Assembly: GCA_000999315.1 (NCBI GenBank)
Contig: LCFW01000001.1
Span: forward strand, 1 to 64,000
DNA length: 64,000 bases
DNA from: Candidatus Peregrinibacteria bacterium GW2011_GWF2_43_17
Lineage (GTDB): Bacteria > Patescibacteriota > Gracilibacteria > UBA1369 > UBA12470
Reading direction: 5' to 3'
Shown here: positions 24,798 through 33,093 of the stretch, one piece after another
How the letters are laid out: every line of letters starts with the position of its first letter
Position numbering within the stretch: the stretch's first letter is position 1
The notes under the pieces: generated by a model
Seen by the model: the letters and a program-made list of their open reading frames with translations, nothing else
The model's database searches: none
What the model was told of the DNA's origin: nothing
Position numbers and translations under genes: made by a program

Positions 24798-27413
24798 CTA
24801 TTTCCCGCAACACTTCTTATATTTCTTTTCGCTTCCGCATGGGCACGGGTCATTTCTTCCCGCTTTTGGTTGTGATGTGTCGTAGGTGTTTCGGCTCACC
24901 GATTTTCCTCCCATAACACTTTCGATTTGGTCTTCGTTGGTTTTCATCGCTTTGGGTTCGTCGGCTTTCACGACTTGTTGCTCTTGCGGGCGGACTCTGA
25001 TCTTGAAGAGGGTGTTGACGGTGGTTTTCTGGATGTTTTTTTGAAGTTCGCCGAAAAATTTATAGCCTTCGGATTTGTATTCGACAAGAGGATCTCGTTG
25101 GCCGTAGCTTCGGAGAGCGACGTTGTCACGCAAATGCGCCATTTCGTCTATGTGTTGCATCCAGAGGGTGTCTATGACGCGGAAATAGATCGATTTTTCG
25201 GCTTGGCGGAGGATTTTCGAGCCGTCTTTTTCATTCCAATCGGGGACCTCTTTTTCGCGTTCTTTGTATTCGGAAATCAGGTAGTTTTTAAGAATATCGA
25301 TTAACATTTCTTCGTCTTCGATATTTTCTATTTGCGAAAGTAATAGCGGTTTGTGTTGGTCCTTGTGAATTGCATTGATGGTTTCGATCATTTCTTTGTA
25401 ATCGAATTTGATACCTTTTTTGCGAACTTCTGCGCTTTGTGCCTGGGTCATGACGATGTTTTCCACCTCTTTTTCAAATAAAATCAAAAGTTCGTTGTAG
25501 GTATCTTCGGATTCGAGGAGTTTTCTGCGCTTTCGATACATTATCTCTCTGTGTTTGTTCATGATGTCGTCGTATTCGACCAAGTGTTTTCTGATGTCGA
25601 AATGTTTGCCTTCGACGGCTTTTTGAGCGCCTTCTATCGATTTTGAAATTCTGCCGTTTTGGATAACCATATCGTCCGGGACTCGTAAGAATTCCATCAT
25701 TTTCTTGATGCCTTCGGCTCCGAATAAGCGCATTAAATCGTCTTCCATTGAAACGTAAAATTGCGTCTTGCCCGGGTCTCCTTGACGGCCTGCGCGGCCT
25801 CTTAACTGATTATCGATTCGACGTGATTCGTGCCTTTCCGTGCCCATGATATAAAGTCCGCCGAGTTCAACGACTCCTTCGCCGAGCTTGATGTCGGTTC
25901 CGCGACCCGCCATGTTGGTTGCGATCGTGACGGCTCCTTTTTGGCCCGCTTTTGACACTATTTCGGCTTCTTGTTCGTGGTATTTGGCGTTGAGAACTTT
26001 GTGTGGAACTGCATGGAGCTTTAGCAGTCTTGAAAGCATTTCAGATTTTTCAATCGAAACCGTACCTATCAAAACAGGCTGATTTTTCTGATAAAGCTCT
26101 TTTGTTTTTTCGACGATCGCTTGATATTTGCCTTTGAGATTTTTGTAAATCGCGTCGGATTCATCTATTCTGACAATGGGTTTGTTTGTGGGGATTGAAA
26201 TTGTGTCCAAGTTGTAAATTGCCGCGAACTCTTCTGCTTCCGTCATCGCCGTGCCTGTCATGCCGGCGAGTTTTTTATACATTCTGAAATAATTCTGGAA
26301 AGTTATTGTCGCGAGCGTCTTACTCTCACGTTTAACCTCGACTTCTTCTTTCGCTTCGATGGCTTGGTGGAGGCCGGAAGAGTATCTGCGTCCCGGCATC
26401 AATCTGCCCGTGAACGCGTCAACGATTATCACTTCGCCATCTTTCACCATGTAGTCTATATCTTTTTTGTAGACCGTGTGGGCTTTGAGTGCTTGTTCGA
26501 TGTGATTTACCTCTTGAAATCCTCCTTCGGTATAAATATTTTCCATTCCGAGAAGTCCTTCCATTTTTTTGATGCCGTCTTCGGTGAGGATGGCGGTTTT
26601 GATTTTTTCATCTATGTTGTAATCAGTGTTTTCTTTGAGTTGCGGGATTAAGCTGGCGTATTTTTTGTATTTACTTGTAGACTCTTCTGCCGGAGCTGAG
26701 ATTATGAGCGGAGTTCTTGCTTCATCTATAAGAATTGAGTCGACTTCGTCCACGATCGCGTAGTGAAGTTCCCTTTGAACACATCTGTCCAAGGTTCTTG
26801 CCATATTGTCTCGAAGGTAGTCGAAGCCGAATTCGTTATTGGTGCCGTAGGTGACATCGCAAGCGTAAGCTTTTTTCTTGTCTTCGTGGGGTTGTTCGTG
26901 TTCGATGACTCCGACTGTTAATCCCAGGAATCTGTAAAGTTCGCCCATCCATTCGGCATCTCTGTTTGCCAAGTAACTGTTTACAGTGACGACGTGGACA
27001 CCTTTGCCGGTTAGGGCGTTAAGATAGATTGGCATTGTGCATACGAGAGTTTTACCTTCACCGGTTTTCATCTCGGCGATTTTGCCTTGATGAAGGATGA
27101 TGCCTCCTGTTATTTGCACGTCAAAGGGGACCATGTCCCATGTGACTTCGTGGCTTCTGACTTGATATTTTCTGCCGATCATTTTACGGCATGCGAATTT
27201 TACGAGGGCAAAAGCTTCCGGCAGAAGTTCATCCGGCGGTTCGCCGTTTTGAATGCGTTTTTTGAATTCATCCGTTTTGTTCGGGATATCTTCCGCTTTA
27301 AGCTCTTTTTGATATTTCTCCTCGAGTTGGTTTATGTGCTCAAGGAGTGGTTTTAACTTCCCGATTTGTTTTAAGTTGTAGTCCCCGAAAAATTTTTGAA
27401 TGAGGGAGATCAT
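24798..27413 (-). CDS. secA: Preprotein translocase ATPase SecA
   Basis: Motor driving proteins through SecYEG. The 871-residue protein from ATG 27413 contains DEAD-motor elements (MKTGEGKT Walker A, VDEVDSILIDEARTP Walker B region, GRAGRQGDPG), the preprotein cross-linking and scaffold regions, and the C-terminal zinc finger CPCGSEKKYKKCC, which binds SecB or ribosome and phospholipid in other bacteria. The frame is open to a TTG at 27464; the extra 17 residues derive from the hairpin at 27455-27481 and do not match the family start (MISLIQKFFGDYN here). Needed for the many secreted proteins in this window. Confidence 0.97.
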   Translation of the reverse strand: MISLIQKFFGDYNLKQIGKLKPLLEHINQLEEKYQKELKAEDIPNKTDEFKKRIQNGEPPDELLPEAFALVKFACRKMIGRKYQVRSHEVTWDMVPFDVQITGGIILHQGKIAEMKTGEGKTLVCTMPIYLNALTGKGVHVVTVNSYLANRDAEWMGELYRFLGLTVGVIEHEQPHEDKKKAYACDVTYGTNNEFGFDYLRDNMARTLDRCVQRELHYAIVDEVDSILIDEARTPLIISAPAEESTSKYKKYASLIPQLKENTDYNIDEKIKTAILTEDGIKKMEGLLGMENIYTEGGFQEVNHIEQALKAHTVYKKDIDYMVKDGEVIIVDAFTGRLMPGRRYSSGLHQAIEAKEEVEVKRESKTLATITFQNYFRMYKKLAGMTGTAMTEAEEFAAIYNLDTISIPTNKPIVRIDESDAIYKNLKGKYQAIVEKTKELYQKNQPVLIGTVSIEKSEMLSRLLKLHAVPHKVLNAKYHEQEAEIVSKAGQKGAVTIATNMAGRGTDIKLGEGVVELGGLYIMGTERHESRRIDNQLRGRAGRQGDPGKTQFYVSMEDDLMRLFGAEGIKKMMEFLRVPDDMVIQNGRISKSIEGAQKAVEGKHFDIRKHLVEYDDIMNKHREIMYRKRRKLLESEDTYNELLILFEKEVENIVMTQAQSAEVRKKGIKFDYKEMIETINAIHKDQHKPLLLSQIENIEDEEMLIDILKNYLISEYKEREKEVPDWNEKDGSKILRQAEKSIYFRVIDTLWMQHIDEMAHLRDNVALRSYGQRDPLVEYKSEGYKFFGELQKNIQKTTVNTLFKIRVRPQEQQVVKADEPKAMKTNEDQIESVMGGKSVSRNTYDTSQPKAGRNDPCPCGSEKKYKKCCGK

Positions 27414-27454
27414 ATGGGGTAGTCCGATAGATGAATAGGCTGGGCGCATAATTG

Positions 27455-27481
27455 CCGTCCTCAAATTTCATTTTCGGACGG
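27455..27481. repeat. Conserved-loop hairpin, copy B
   Basis: CCGTCC (27455-27460) pairs with GGACGG (27476-27481) around the loop TCAAATTTCATTTTC. It lies 42-68 bp upstream of the secA ATG, in the same orientation relative to its gene as copy A upstream of pta. Confidence 0.7.
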
Positions 27482-27552
27482 TTTGCTGATTGCCGAAGCA
27501 ATATATCATTTCGTATGTGTGGTAGGAAGGTGAAAAAGTCCCCGATTTTCCG

Positions 27553-27580
27553 GGCATTTTCTCCCCGGGGAGAAAATGCC
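27553..27580. repeat. Perfect 28-bp palindrome with CTCCCCGGGGAG core
   Basis: Every base of 27553-27566 is inverted in 27567-27580. The core TTTTCTCCCCGGGG is the same as in the hairpin at 122-153, with different outer arms (GGCA/TGCC here). It lies 13 bp upstream of the promoter at 27593, so it could be an operator, a terminator remnant for secA-side transcription, or a mobile palindrome. Confidence 0.8.
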
Positions 27581-27592
27581 AACGGGAAAGGC

Positions 27593-27622
27593 TTGACAAA
27601 AGTCCCAAAGTTGGTTTAAGAT
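27593..27622 (+). promoter_or_regulatory. Sigma70-type promoter
   Basis: Perfect TTGACA (27593-27598), 18-bp spacer, TAAGAT (27617-27622); ATG at 27646. The leader of about 17 nt is A/T only (ttaattaatttaatt) with no Shine-Dalgarno sequence. Confidence 0.75.
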
Positions 27623-27645
27623 GGCGCCCTTTAATTAATTTAATT

Positions 27646-28125
27646 ATGATGATGACAAGCAGGCATATTGCTGGTAGCGGAAGAGACATATTACCTCCCA
27701 TCGTACCGAAAGTCGCAGTTGCCGTGTTGGCTATTGGAGGGACAGTGATCGGAGCTATTGATTGTAATCGCGCTCATCGAAAGGAAGTACTGCAGAGAAC
27801 CGGGCAAAATGAGGCTGTGGCGACGTATGGCGATGCGTGGACGCAAATTCAACCTATATGGGAGAAAGTCCAAGTGGGTTGTAATACCGGTATAGGTGAT
27901 GTTTGTGCCGAGGTTTGGGGTTTTAAAAAAGCTATTATGGAGGCCGGTTTCGGTGAACCCAGGGTTTGTTGCAATAAGGTGCATGATAATGAACCGCATC
28001 CTTATTACGAAGCTACGATAGATATTTCTCCGGCTACCGATAGATGCAAGACTCTTCCGGATAGAGCTCGTTGCGACTGGTCCGTGTATCATGCCGGTCC
28101 GGATGGTTTTCAGTCCATATACTAG
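27646..28125 (+). CDS. Uncharacterised Cys-rich protein with one membrane span
   Basis: 159 residues, not recognised. A hydrophobic stretch at about 21-38 (VPKVAVAVLAIGGTVIGAI) suggests a membrane anchor or uncleaved signal. The remaining 120 residues contain seven cysteines, including a CC pair, consistent with an exported disulfide-bonded domain. It has a strong promoter but a gene of its own only. Its stop codon TAG lies in the CTAG that borders the 295-bp palindromic element, so the present C-terminus (FQSIY) could be original or set by the insertion. Confidence 0.65.
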   Translation: MMMTSRHIAGSGRDILPPIVPKVAVAVLAIGGTVIGAIDCNRAHRKEVLQRTGQNEAVATYGDAWTQIQPIWEKVQVGCNTGIGDVCAEVWGFKKAIMEAGFGEPRVCCNKVHDNEPHPYYEATIDISPATDRCKTLPDRARCDWSVYHAGPDGFQSIY

Positions 28126-28424
28126 GGCCTGTGCACACTATAGCCAAGCAACTCCAAAGTTGCATAGACTCATACCAATTCTAACGGAAGTAATGAGATT
28201 TTCCTGTGTCAATCTATATATGCGGATTCATGGTTGCTTGGCTGTATTGGTTTCGATTGGAATATCGCAGATATTATAGCAGTTCAAGGAACGACGACGA
28301 AGTGATACTGGAAACAGACCGTCTTCCAATTTCATTGTCGGACGGTCTGAGCGCTCCTCGCGCCTCAAATCTGAATAATTTTCTCTTTAACCAATTCGGA
28401 ACCAATAGTGTGCACAGGCCCTAG
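28122..28424. mobile_element. 295-bp MITE-like palindromic element with CTAG target duplication
   Basis: Terminal inverted repeats GGCCTGTGCACACTAT (28126-28141) and its exact inverse (28405-28420) are flanked on both sides by CTAG (28122-28125, 28421-28424), as expected of a 4-bp target duplication. IS5-family elements are known to use CTAG-like targets, so an IS5-type parent is possible. No transposase is encoded. Two further inverted pairs fold the inside: 28139-28152 with 28233-28246 (one mismatch), and 28246-28260 with 28391-28406 (one mismatch, one gap), giving a three-way junction. Hairpin copy C (28315-28349) lies in the right arm. Confidence 0.8.
28315..28349. repeat. Conserved-loop hairpin, copy C (inside the mobile element)
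   Basis: CAGACCGTC (28315-28323) pairs with GACGGTCTG (28341-28349) around a loop with CCAATTTCATT, matching the loops of copies A and B while the stem differs. Confidence 0.7.
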
Positions 28425-29881
28425 CTCGCTTTCCTTCTTTTCCCTATCGCCAATATGGTTTTTGCGATTATCTTGATGTCTTGAAGCGGAGACCAATTTT
28501 CGATGTAATAAGAGTCCAGGCGGACCTCTTCTTGGAAGGTTAAGTCGGATCGACCGGAGATTTGGGCGAGACCGGTTATGCCGGGCTTGATGGTGAGGAG
28601 GAATTTTTCGTGTTCTTTGTATTTTGCCACCTCTTCGGGGAGGTGGGGGCGCGGACCGACAATGCTCATCTCGCCTTTCAGGACGTTCCAGAATTGAGGG
28701 AGTTCGTCGAGGTCTGTTTTTCGGAGGAATCGGCCAGCGCGCGTGATTCGTGGATCGTTTTTGATTTTTACCAACGGGCCGTCTTGGCGGATGTTGTTGT
28801 CGGCCAGCTTTGTGTATCTCAGGTTGTGGGTGCCCGGGTGCATGGTTCTGAATTTGTAAAAGTTGAAAAGTTTGCCATATTGACCGACCCTTTTTACTTG
28901 ACTTCCATCATCGAGATATTTGAATAAAATCGTGCCTTTGGAGTCGAGTTTTATGATTACGGAGATGATTGCGAAAGCCGGGCTTAAAACGATCAATCCG
29001 ACGGATGCTCCTACCATGTCGAAAATTCTTTTCCATACTTTGCCCCATCCTTCGAGCGGGGTGGGTTTCATGGTTATCAGCGGGATGCCCGAGATTGAGT
29101 TTATATCTATATTTTTGGCGTGGATTTGAACCAGATCGGGGATGAAATGGTATTGGATTTGGTTTGATCTGCAGAAGTCTAAAATTTCGGGGGCCTCTTT
29201 TGCCCCCAATCTGTATTGGGTTTGCACGATCTCTTCGACTTTGTGTTTTTTGACGATCTTTTTCAAGTCTTCGAGAGTGTTGATTGCTCCTATGATTTCA
29301 CAGCTTTTTATGTCGGGATCTTTTTCTCTTTTCAGGCAACCGATGATTTTGTAGTGGGGGTCTTTTTCAAACTCTTCCAAAATTTTCTCTGTCATTTTAT
29401 TTGCGCTCAAAAACAGAACTCTTCTTTGACCGATTCCGATTCTGGCGAGAAGGTTTTGTATCAATCTTATCGTGGTTCTGCCACAACAGATCGTTATTGT
29501 TGATAAAATCCACCCATATCCGAGTACCAAGCGTGAGAAGAAAAATTCCCTGGAGAGAAAAAAGTAAGCGATGATTATCATCAGCCATGCCGATGTCAGA
29601 AATATCACTTTCAGGATTTCCTTCGAAAATCTTGTCGTGATTTTCAAGGAGTAGAGATTATTTAGCGCGAATATTGCGATCAAAAGTAGTGCCGTTTTCG
29701 CTATGAAAATCAGATATTCGTTCAGGAGCGGAAAGTTCATAATATCCACCGGCAGGGTCATTCCCGGAATCAGCGTTGAATAAGTTCTTAGCTTGAAAGC
29801 TATCATGAACGCGAAAATGACCATGAAAAAGTCCATGGGGATTTTCAGGAGACCAAAGATGATTTCGGAAGGTTTGCGCAT
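28421..29881 (-). CDS. Polyprenyl glycosylphosphotransferase (exopolysaccharide sugar transferase)
   Basis: Transfers a hexose-1-phosphate to undecaprenyl phosphate to start surface glycan synthesis. The 486-residue protein has four N-terminal membrane helices (about 10-140), a CoA-binding-like Rossmann domain (about 140-260), a fifth membrane segment (MVGASVGLIVLSPAFAIISV) and the catalytic bacterial sugar transferase domain with FYKFRTM, FLRKTDLDELPQFWNVLKGEMSIVGPRP and LTIKPGITGLAQISGRSDLTF (shown in parts). ATG 29881 is preferred over 29917, whose 12 extra residues come from a GTACAC-repeat stretch. The stop codon lies in the CTAG beside the mobile element. Confidence 0.94.
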   Translation of the reverse strand: MRKPSEIIFGLLKIPMDFFMVIFAFMIAFKLRTYSTLIPGMTLPVDIMNFPLLNEYLIFIAKTALLLIAIFALNNLYSLKITTRFSKEILKVIFLTSAWLMIIIAYFFLSREFFFSRLVLGYGWILSTITICCGRTTIRLIQNLLARIGIGQRRVLFLSANKMTEKILEEFEKDPHYKIIGCLKREKDPDIKSCEIIGAINTLEDLKKIVKKHKVEEIVQTQYRLGAKEAPEILDFCRSNQIQYHFIPDLVQIHAKNIDINSISGIPLITMKPTPLEGWGKVWKRIFDMVGASVGLIVLSPAFAIISVIIKLDSKGTILFKYLDDGSQVKRVGQYGKLFNFYKFRTMHPGTHNLRYTKLADNNIRQDGPLVKIKNDPRITRAGRFLRKTDLDELPQFWNVLKGEMSIVGPRPHLPEEVAKYKEHEKFLLTIKPGITGLAQISGRSDLTFQEEVRLDSYYIENWSPLQDIKIIAKTILAIGKRRKAS

Positions 29882-30100
29882 GGGGAGAAAGTACACGGTA
29901 TATAGTACACAGTACACAGCAGGATAGTCTACTTGAAGTCATGGGTAGTAAGTCGCATAGAGGACTCTTTTCGAAATATATGTTTAGAATACATTAACGC
30001 CTCCTTGTAAAGTCTTTGTTTTATTGTGTGATTTCCGGAATTTCACGGTTTTTAACCTGAATTGCTTGTTTTCGACTGTGTTTGTCTCGATTATTAACGC

Positions 30101-30129
30101 TTAACACGAATCTTGTTTTCAGGTATAAT
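30101..30129 (+). promoter_or_regulatory. Strong sigma70-type promoter of the surface cluster
   Basis: TTAACA (30101-30106), 17-bp spacer, TATAAT (30124-30129), 28 bp before ATG 30157. The rest of the 275-bp gap (29882-30156) shows only A/T-rich sequence. Confidence 0.75.
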
Positions 30130-30156
30130 ATTTCGATTTAAAAAAGATTTTCATAT

Positions 30157-33093
30157 ATGTCGATCATTGGCGGTTTAAATAACAATAAGGGAACGAAAGT
30201 ATCATATGGGGTGATACTTGTTATTGGTATTTTCGTCATTTTCTCTTTTGTTGTGCTTGGCGGTAATCGCATATTGCAACTTCCCATTCGGGACTTTTCC
30301 GGTGTCGATCATATTCACGTTGTTGCCAGTCCTTTGATTTCCGTTTCGGATGGCGAGCATGTTTTTGTAAGGACTTCGGAAGAGTTTAAAGATAATTATT
30401 CAGAGATCAGCCTGACCTCTCTAAAATTGAATGTGTATGCCCTGGAAGTTTATATTTACGGTGCCGGCGATTCTTTGATCGGTACAACATTCGGGTCGAT
30501 CATTATTCCCGTTGAAATTTCACCGGTTATGCGAATTGTTGCGATAGCCTTGTTTATGATTGTGTTTCTGATTTTTTTGTATAAAAAACCCAAAATCGAG
30601 CTGCTTGTTCTCAGGACGGCAATGGTGGGTAGTTTCATTATGCTTTGTATGATGCTTATCGTAGTAAAAATCGGCATAACGCCGACTTATTCGAGCGATA
30701 CCTCTTTCGATGTTGGCGATGTGAATTCTTTACAATTCGATGAGTTGGTTGTCGATATGGAGGAGGATATACAGGAGCCGATATCCGAGCCGGTGGAAAG
30801 TACGGATATTGTTGAGGAAGTGACGGAAGAAGCGAGTGAAGAGGTCGAGTTGGATAAAGAAGTTAAACAAGACGAACCAGTGGAAAGCACAGAGATTGTT
30901 TCGGATGTTGTTGAGGAAGTGACGGAAGAAGCGAGTGAAGAGGTCGAACAAGATTTAACTGCCGAGAGTGATGAGGACTGGTTATCGGAAATATCTTTTG
31001 AGCAAGATGAACTTGGTGTGTGCCTTGATACGGTTCTGGAGATGTGGCAAAAAACAGATGCTGTTGATGAGGAGTTATCCTTGGTTGGCAAGTTGCAAAA
31101 TCATGTAGATAATTTAACGGCATTTTTGTTGAAAGGGATGTTGATGGTGGACGTCTTGGACGTTAATGGTAAAACATCCAAGCTTGAGAAAAAAATCGAG
31201 AAGGTTTTGGCAACCGAAAGCGATGATATAACGGAAAATGTTGAAGAATCCGATAAAAAAGTTTCGAAACAAAGTGAGGAGGAAAAGTCCGAAGAAAATT
31301 CGACCGGAACAGGTTTCTCGGAGAAGGATGTTGAAGTTTCCGAACAAATTATAGAAGCGGAAGAAGCGAATGAGCTGACGGGAAGTGGCTATGTCGTTGA
31401 AGACGCAGAGGAAGATGAATTGACAGGGAGCGGCTACGCGGCTGAAATTGTTGAAGAGGTTGAGGAGGAAAAGTCCGAAGAAAATTCGACCGGAACAGGT
31501 TTCTCGGAGAAGGATGTTGAAGTTTCCGAACAAATTATAGAAGCGGAAGAAACGAATGAGCTGACGGGAAGCGGCTATGTCGTTGAAGACGCAGAGGAAG
31601 ATGTTTTCGATGTTGACGATTTTCTGGCGGGATATGATGGTCCGGAGGAGTTTCTGAGGGGCTTGTTCGGGCTTGAGAATCTCGATGATTGCGCGGCGGT
31701 GTTCAATGCCGTCAACGAGCGGTCCGATTACGGCGAGTTTGTCGGTTGGCTGAACTCTTTTTTGGAGATGGTATCGTCGGATGAAGATATTAAAGAAGAT
31801 GATATGGAGGATGTCGAAGTTTCAATTTTGGATGTAAATATTTTGCCGAATCCTGTATTTCTCGATTCGCAATTGAGTGTTGATTATATTCAACTGGATA
31901 ATGACGTGGATGGTGTTAATTTCGAGTATCAATGGCAGAAAAAAAACGTTGACGAAGATTCTTATGCGGCGAATTTTTCCAACAAGAAAATGTTTGAAAG
32001 TTTGGAACTGAACGGGTCCGATTATTTTTACGATCCCGAGAAAATTGATATTGGTTTCTCTTTTGATTTTTATGGGCAAACTTATAATGAATTGTATTTA
32101 TCGAAACAAGGCTTTGCGAGTTTTTCGGAAATACCGGATGGTTATGTGGCGGATTCCGAAATCGATATGCCGATAATCGCTCCATTCTTGGTTTATGAAG
32201 ATATTTTTAATTCGAGAGAAACTTATATAGAGGTTCAAACTATCGGTTCGGAGGGTGAGCGCGAAGTCGTGGTGCAGTGGCATTTTGTTACCGGCGATCT
32301 TTGCGAGGAGTTTTTGATGCAATTGCATTTGTATGAAAAAGACGACTCGATATCGTTCCATTACGAGAAGAGTTTTGATTTCGTTAAGTCTTACGGTGTT
32401 TTCGTGGGTCTTAAATATGGTGACCGATTCGAATTTGTTATCGATGGCGATAAAGTTATTAACAGTTTCCGTTCAATTGTTATAACTCGCGAGTCCGGAT
32501 TTGAGTTTGAGGATATCGTCGGGCAACAAAGTTCCGTTTTGACGGAGGTTCTTGCATGCGATTGGGATTACAGGGCCGTCTTGACGCCTTACGGTGACCA
32601 TATTCATGGTGATACTTTTCATACCGCTTCCGTTACTCCGTTGTGTGAAGATTCCGGTGTTGACGAGCCGATTTCGGAAGATGATGTTGCCTGGTACGAT
32701 TTGAGCGCTGTCCAGTTCAGGACTTATCCCGATGGTGAGAGGGTTGCCGTTCGGGGCTATGATCAGGTTTTGGGGATCTCGCTTGTCGATGAGATCGGAC
32801 TTGAAGTGTTTTCCGGCACCAAAAGCTTTTATTTGACGGTCGGTTCGTTTATTGGCAGAAATAATGCGGAGAATACGATTGGCGTTGAAAATGTTTCTCT
32901 TTATATCGGTGAGGACGAGATTGTTGGAACCATAGATGGTGACAATAAATATTTCCAATTCGATCCTCAGCTTGCCATGACGGCTTATAACGAGAATGAA
33001 ATTGTCAGTTTGAGGATTTTGTTTGATTCCAACAGGGGTCAAGATATTTACGATATAAATATTAGTTATGGAATCGTTGAGAATGTTCAGTAA
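30157..33093 (+). CDS. Large membrane-anchored surface protein with acidic repeats and nidogen-like domain
   Basis: 978 residues. Membrane spans lie at about 17-37, 123-141 and 150-170. Residues 185-480 are extremely acidic and repetitive: EEVTEEASEEVE twice, and a 62-residue unit with STGTGFSEKDVEVSEQIIEA and ELTGSGY motifs duplicated. The C-terminal 430 residues are beta-rich; about 610-760 resemble a nidogen/NIDO-like extracellular domain (IGFSFDFYGQTYNELYLSKQ, then APFLVYEDIF). It is the first gene after a strong promoter and leads the dockerin- and cohesin-like genes, so a scaffold or adhesin role is inferred. The repeat block is prone to length change. Confidence 0.7.
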   Translation: MSIIGGLNNNKGTKVSYGVILVIGIFVIFSFVVLGGNRILQLPIRDFSGVDHIHVVASPLISVSDGEHVFVRTSEEFKDNYSEISLTSLKLNVYALEVYIYGAGDSLIGTTFGSIIIPVEISPVMRIVAIALFMIVFLIFLYKKPKIELLVLRTAMVGSFIMLCMMLIVVKIGITPTYSSDTSFDVGDVNSLQFDELVVDMEEDIQEPISEPVESTDIVEEVTEEASEEVELDKEVKQDEPVESTEIVSDVVEEVTEEASEEVEQDLTAESDEDWLSEISFEQDELGVCLDTVLEMWQKTDAVDEELSLVGKLQNHVDNLTAFLLKGMLMVDVLDVNGKTSKLEKKIEKVLATESDDITENVEESDKKVSKQSEEEKSEENSTGTGFSEKDVEVSEQIIEAEEANELTGSGYVVEDAEEDELTGSGYAAEIVEEVEEEKSEENSTGTGFSEKDVEVSEQIIEAEETNELTGSGYVVEDAEEDVFDVDDFLAGYDGPEEFLRGLFGLENLDDCAAVFNAVNERSDYGEFVGWLNSFLEMVSSDEDIKEDDMEDVEVSILDVNILPNPVFLDSQLSVDYIQLDNDVDGVNFEYQWQKKNVDEDSYAANFSNKKMFESLELNGSDYFYDPEKIDIGFSFDFYGQTYNELYLSKQGFASFSEIPDGYVADSEIDMPIIAPFLVYEDIFNSRETYIEVQTIGSEGEREVVVQWHFVTGDLCEEFLMQLHLYEKDDSISFHYEKSFDFVKSYGVFVGLKYGDRFEFVIDGDKVINSFRSIVITRESGFEFEDIVGQQSSVLTEVLACDWDYRAVLTPYGDHIHGDTFHTASVTPLCEDSGVDEPISEDDVAWYDLSAVQFRTYPDGERVAVRGYDQVLGISLVDEIGLEVFSGTKSFYLTVGSFIGRNNAENTIGVENVSLYIGEDEIVGTIDGDNKYFQFDPQLAMTAYNENEIVSLRILFDSNRGQDIYDINISYGIVENVQ
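31276..31602 (+). repeat. 141-bp in-frame direct duplication (186-bp period)
   Basis: 31276-31416 is repeated almost exactly at 31462-31602, with only a few substitutions. A second, shorter direct repeat (38 bp identical, 99-bp period) lies at 30811-30848 and 30910-30947. Both keep the reading frame. Confidence 0.85.

Noticed and set aside
27414-27464. N-terminal extension of SecA from a TTG at 27464 (and of Pta from TTG 18891)
   Set aside because: Both extensions begin with the same TTG AGG ACG taken from the repeated hairpins, and neither matches its family's N-terminus.
29882-29917. Upstream start of the sugar transferase with GTACAC tandem sequence
   Set aside because: The extra residues derive from a short simple repeat and precede the family start; ATG 29881 gives a normal protein.
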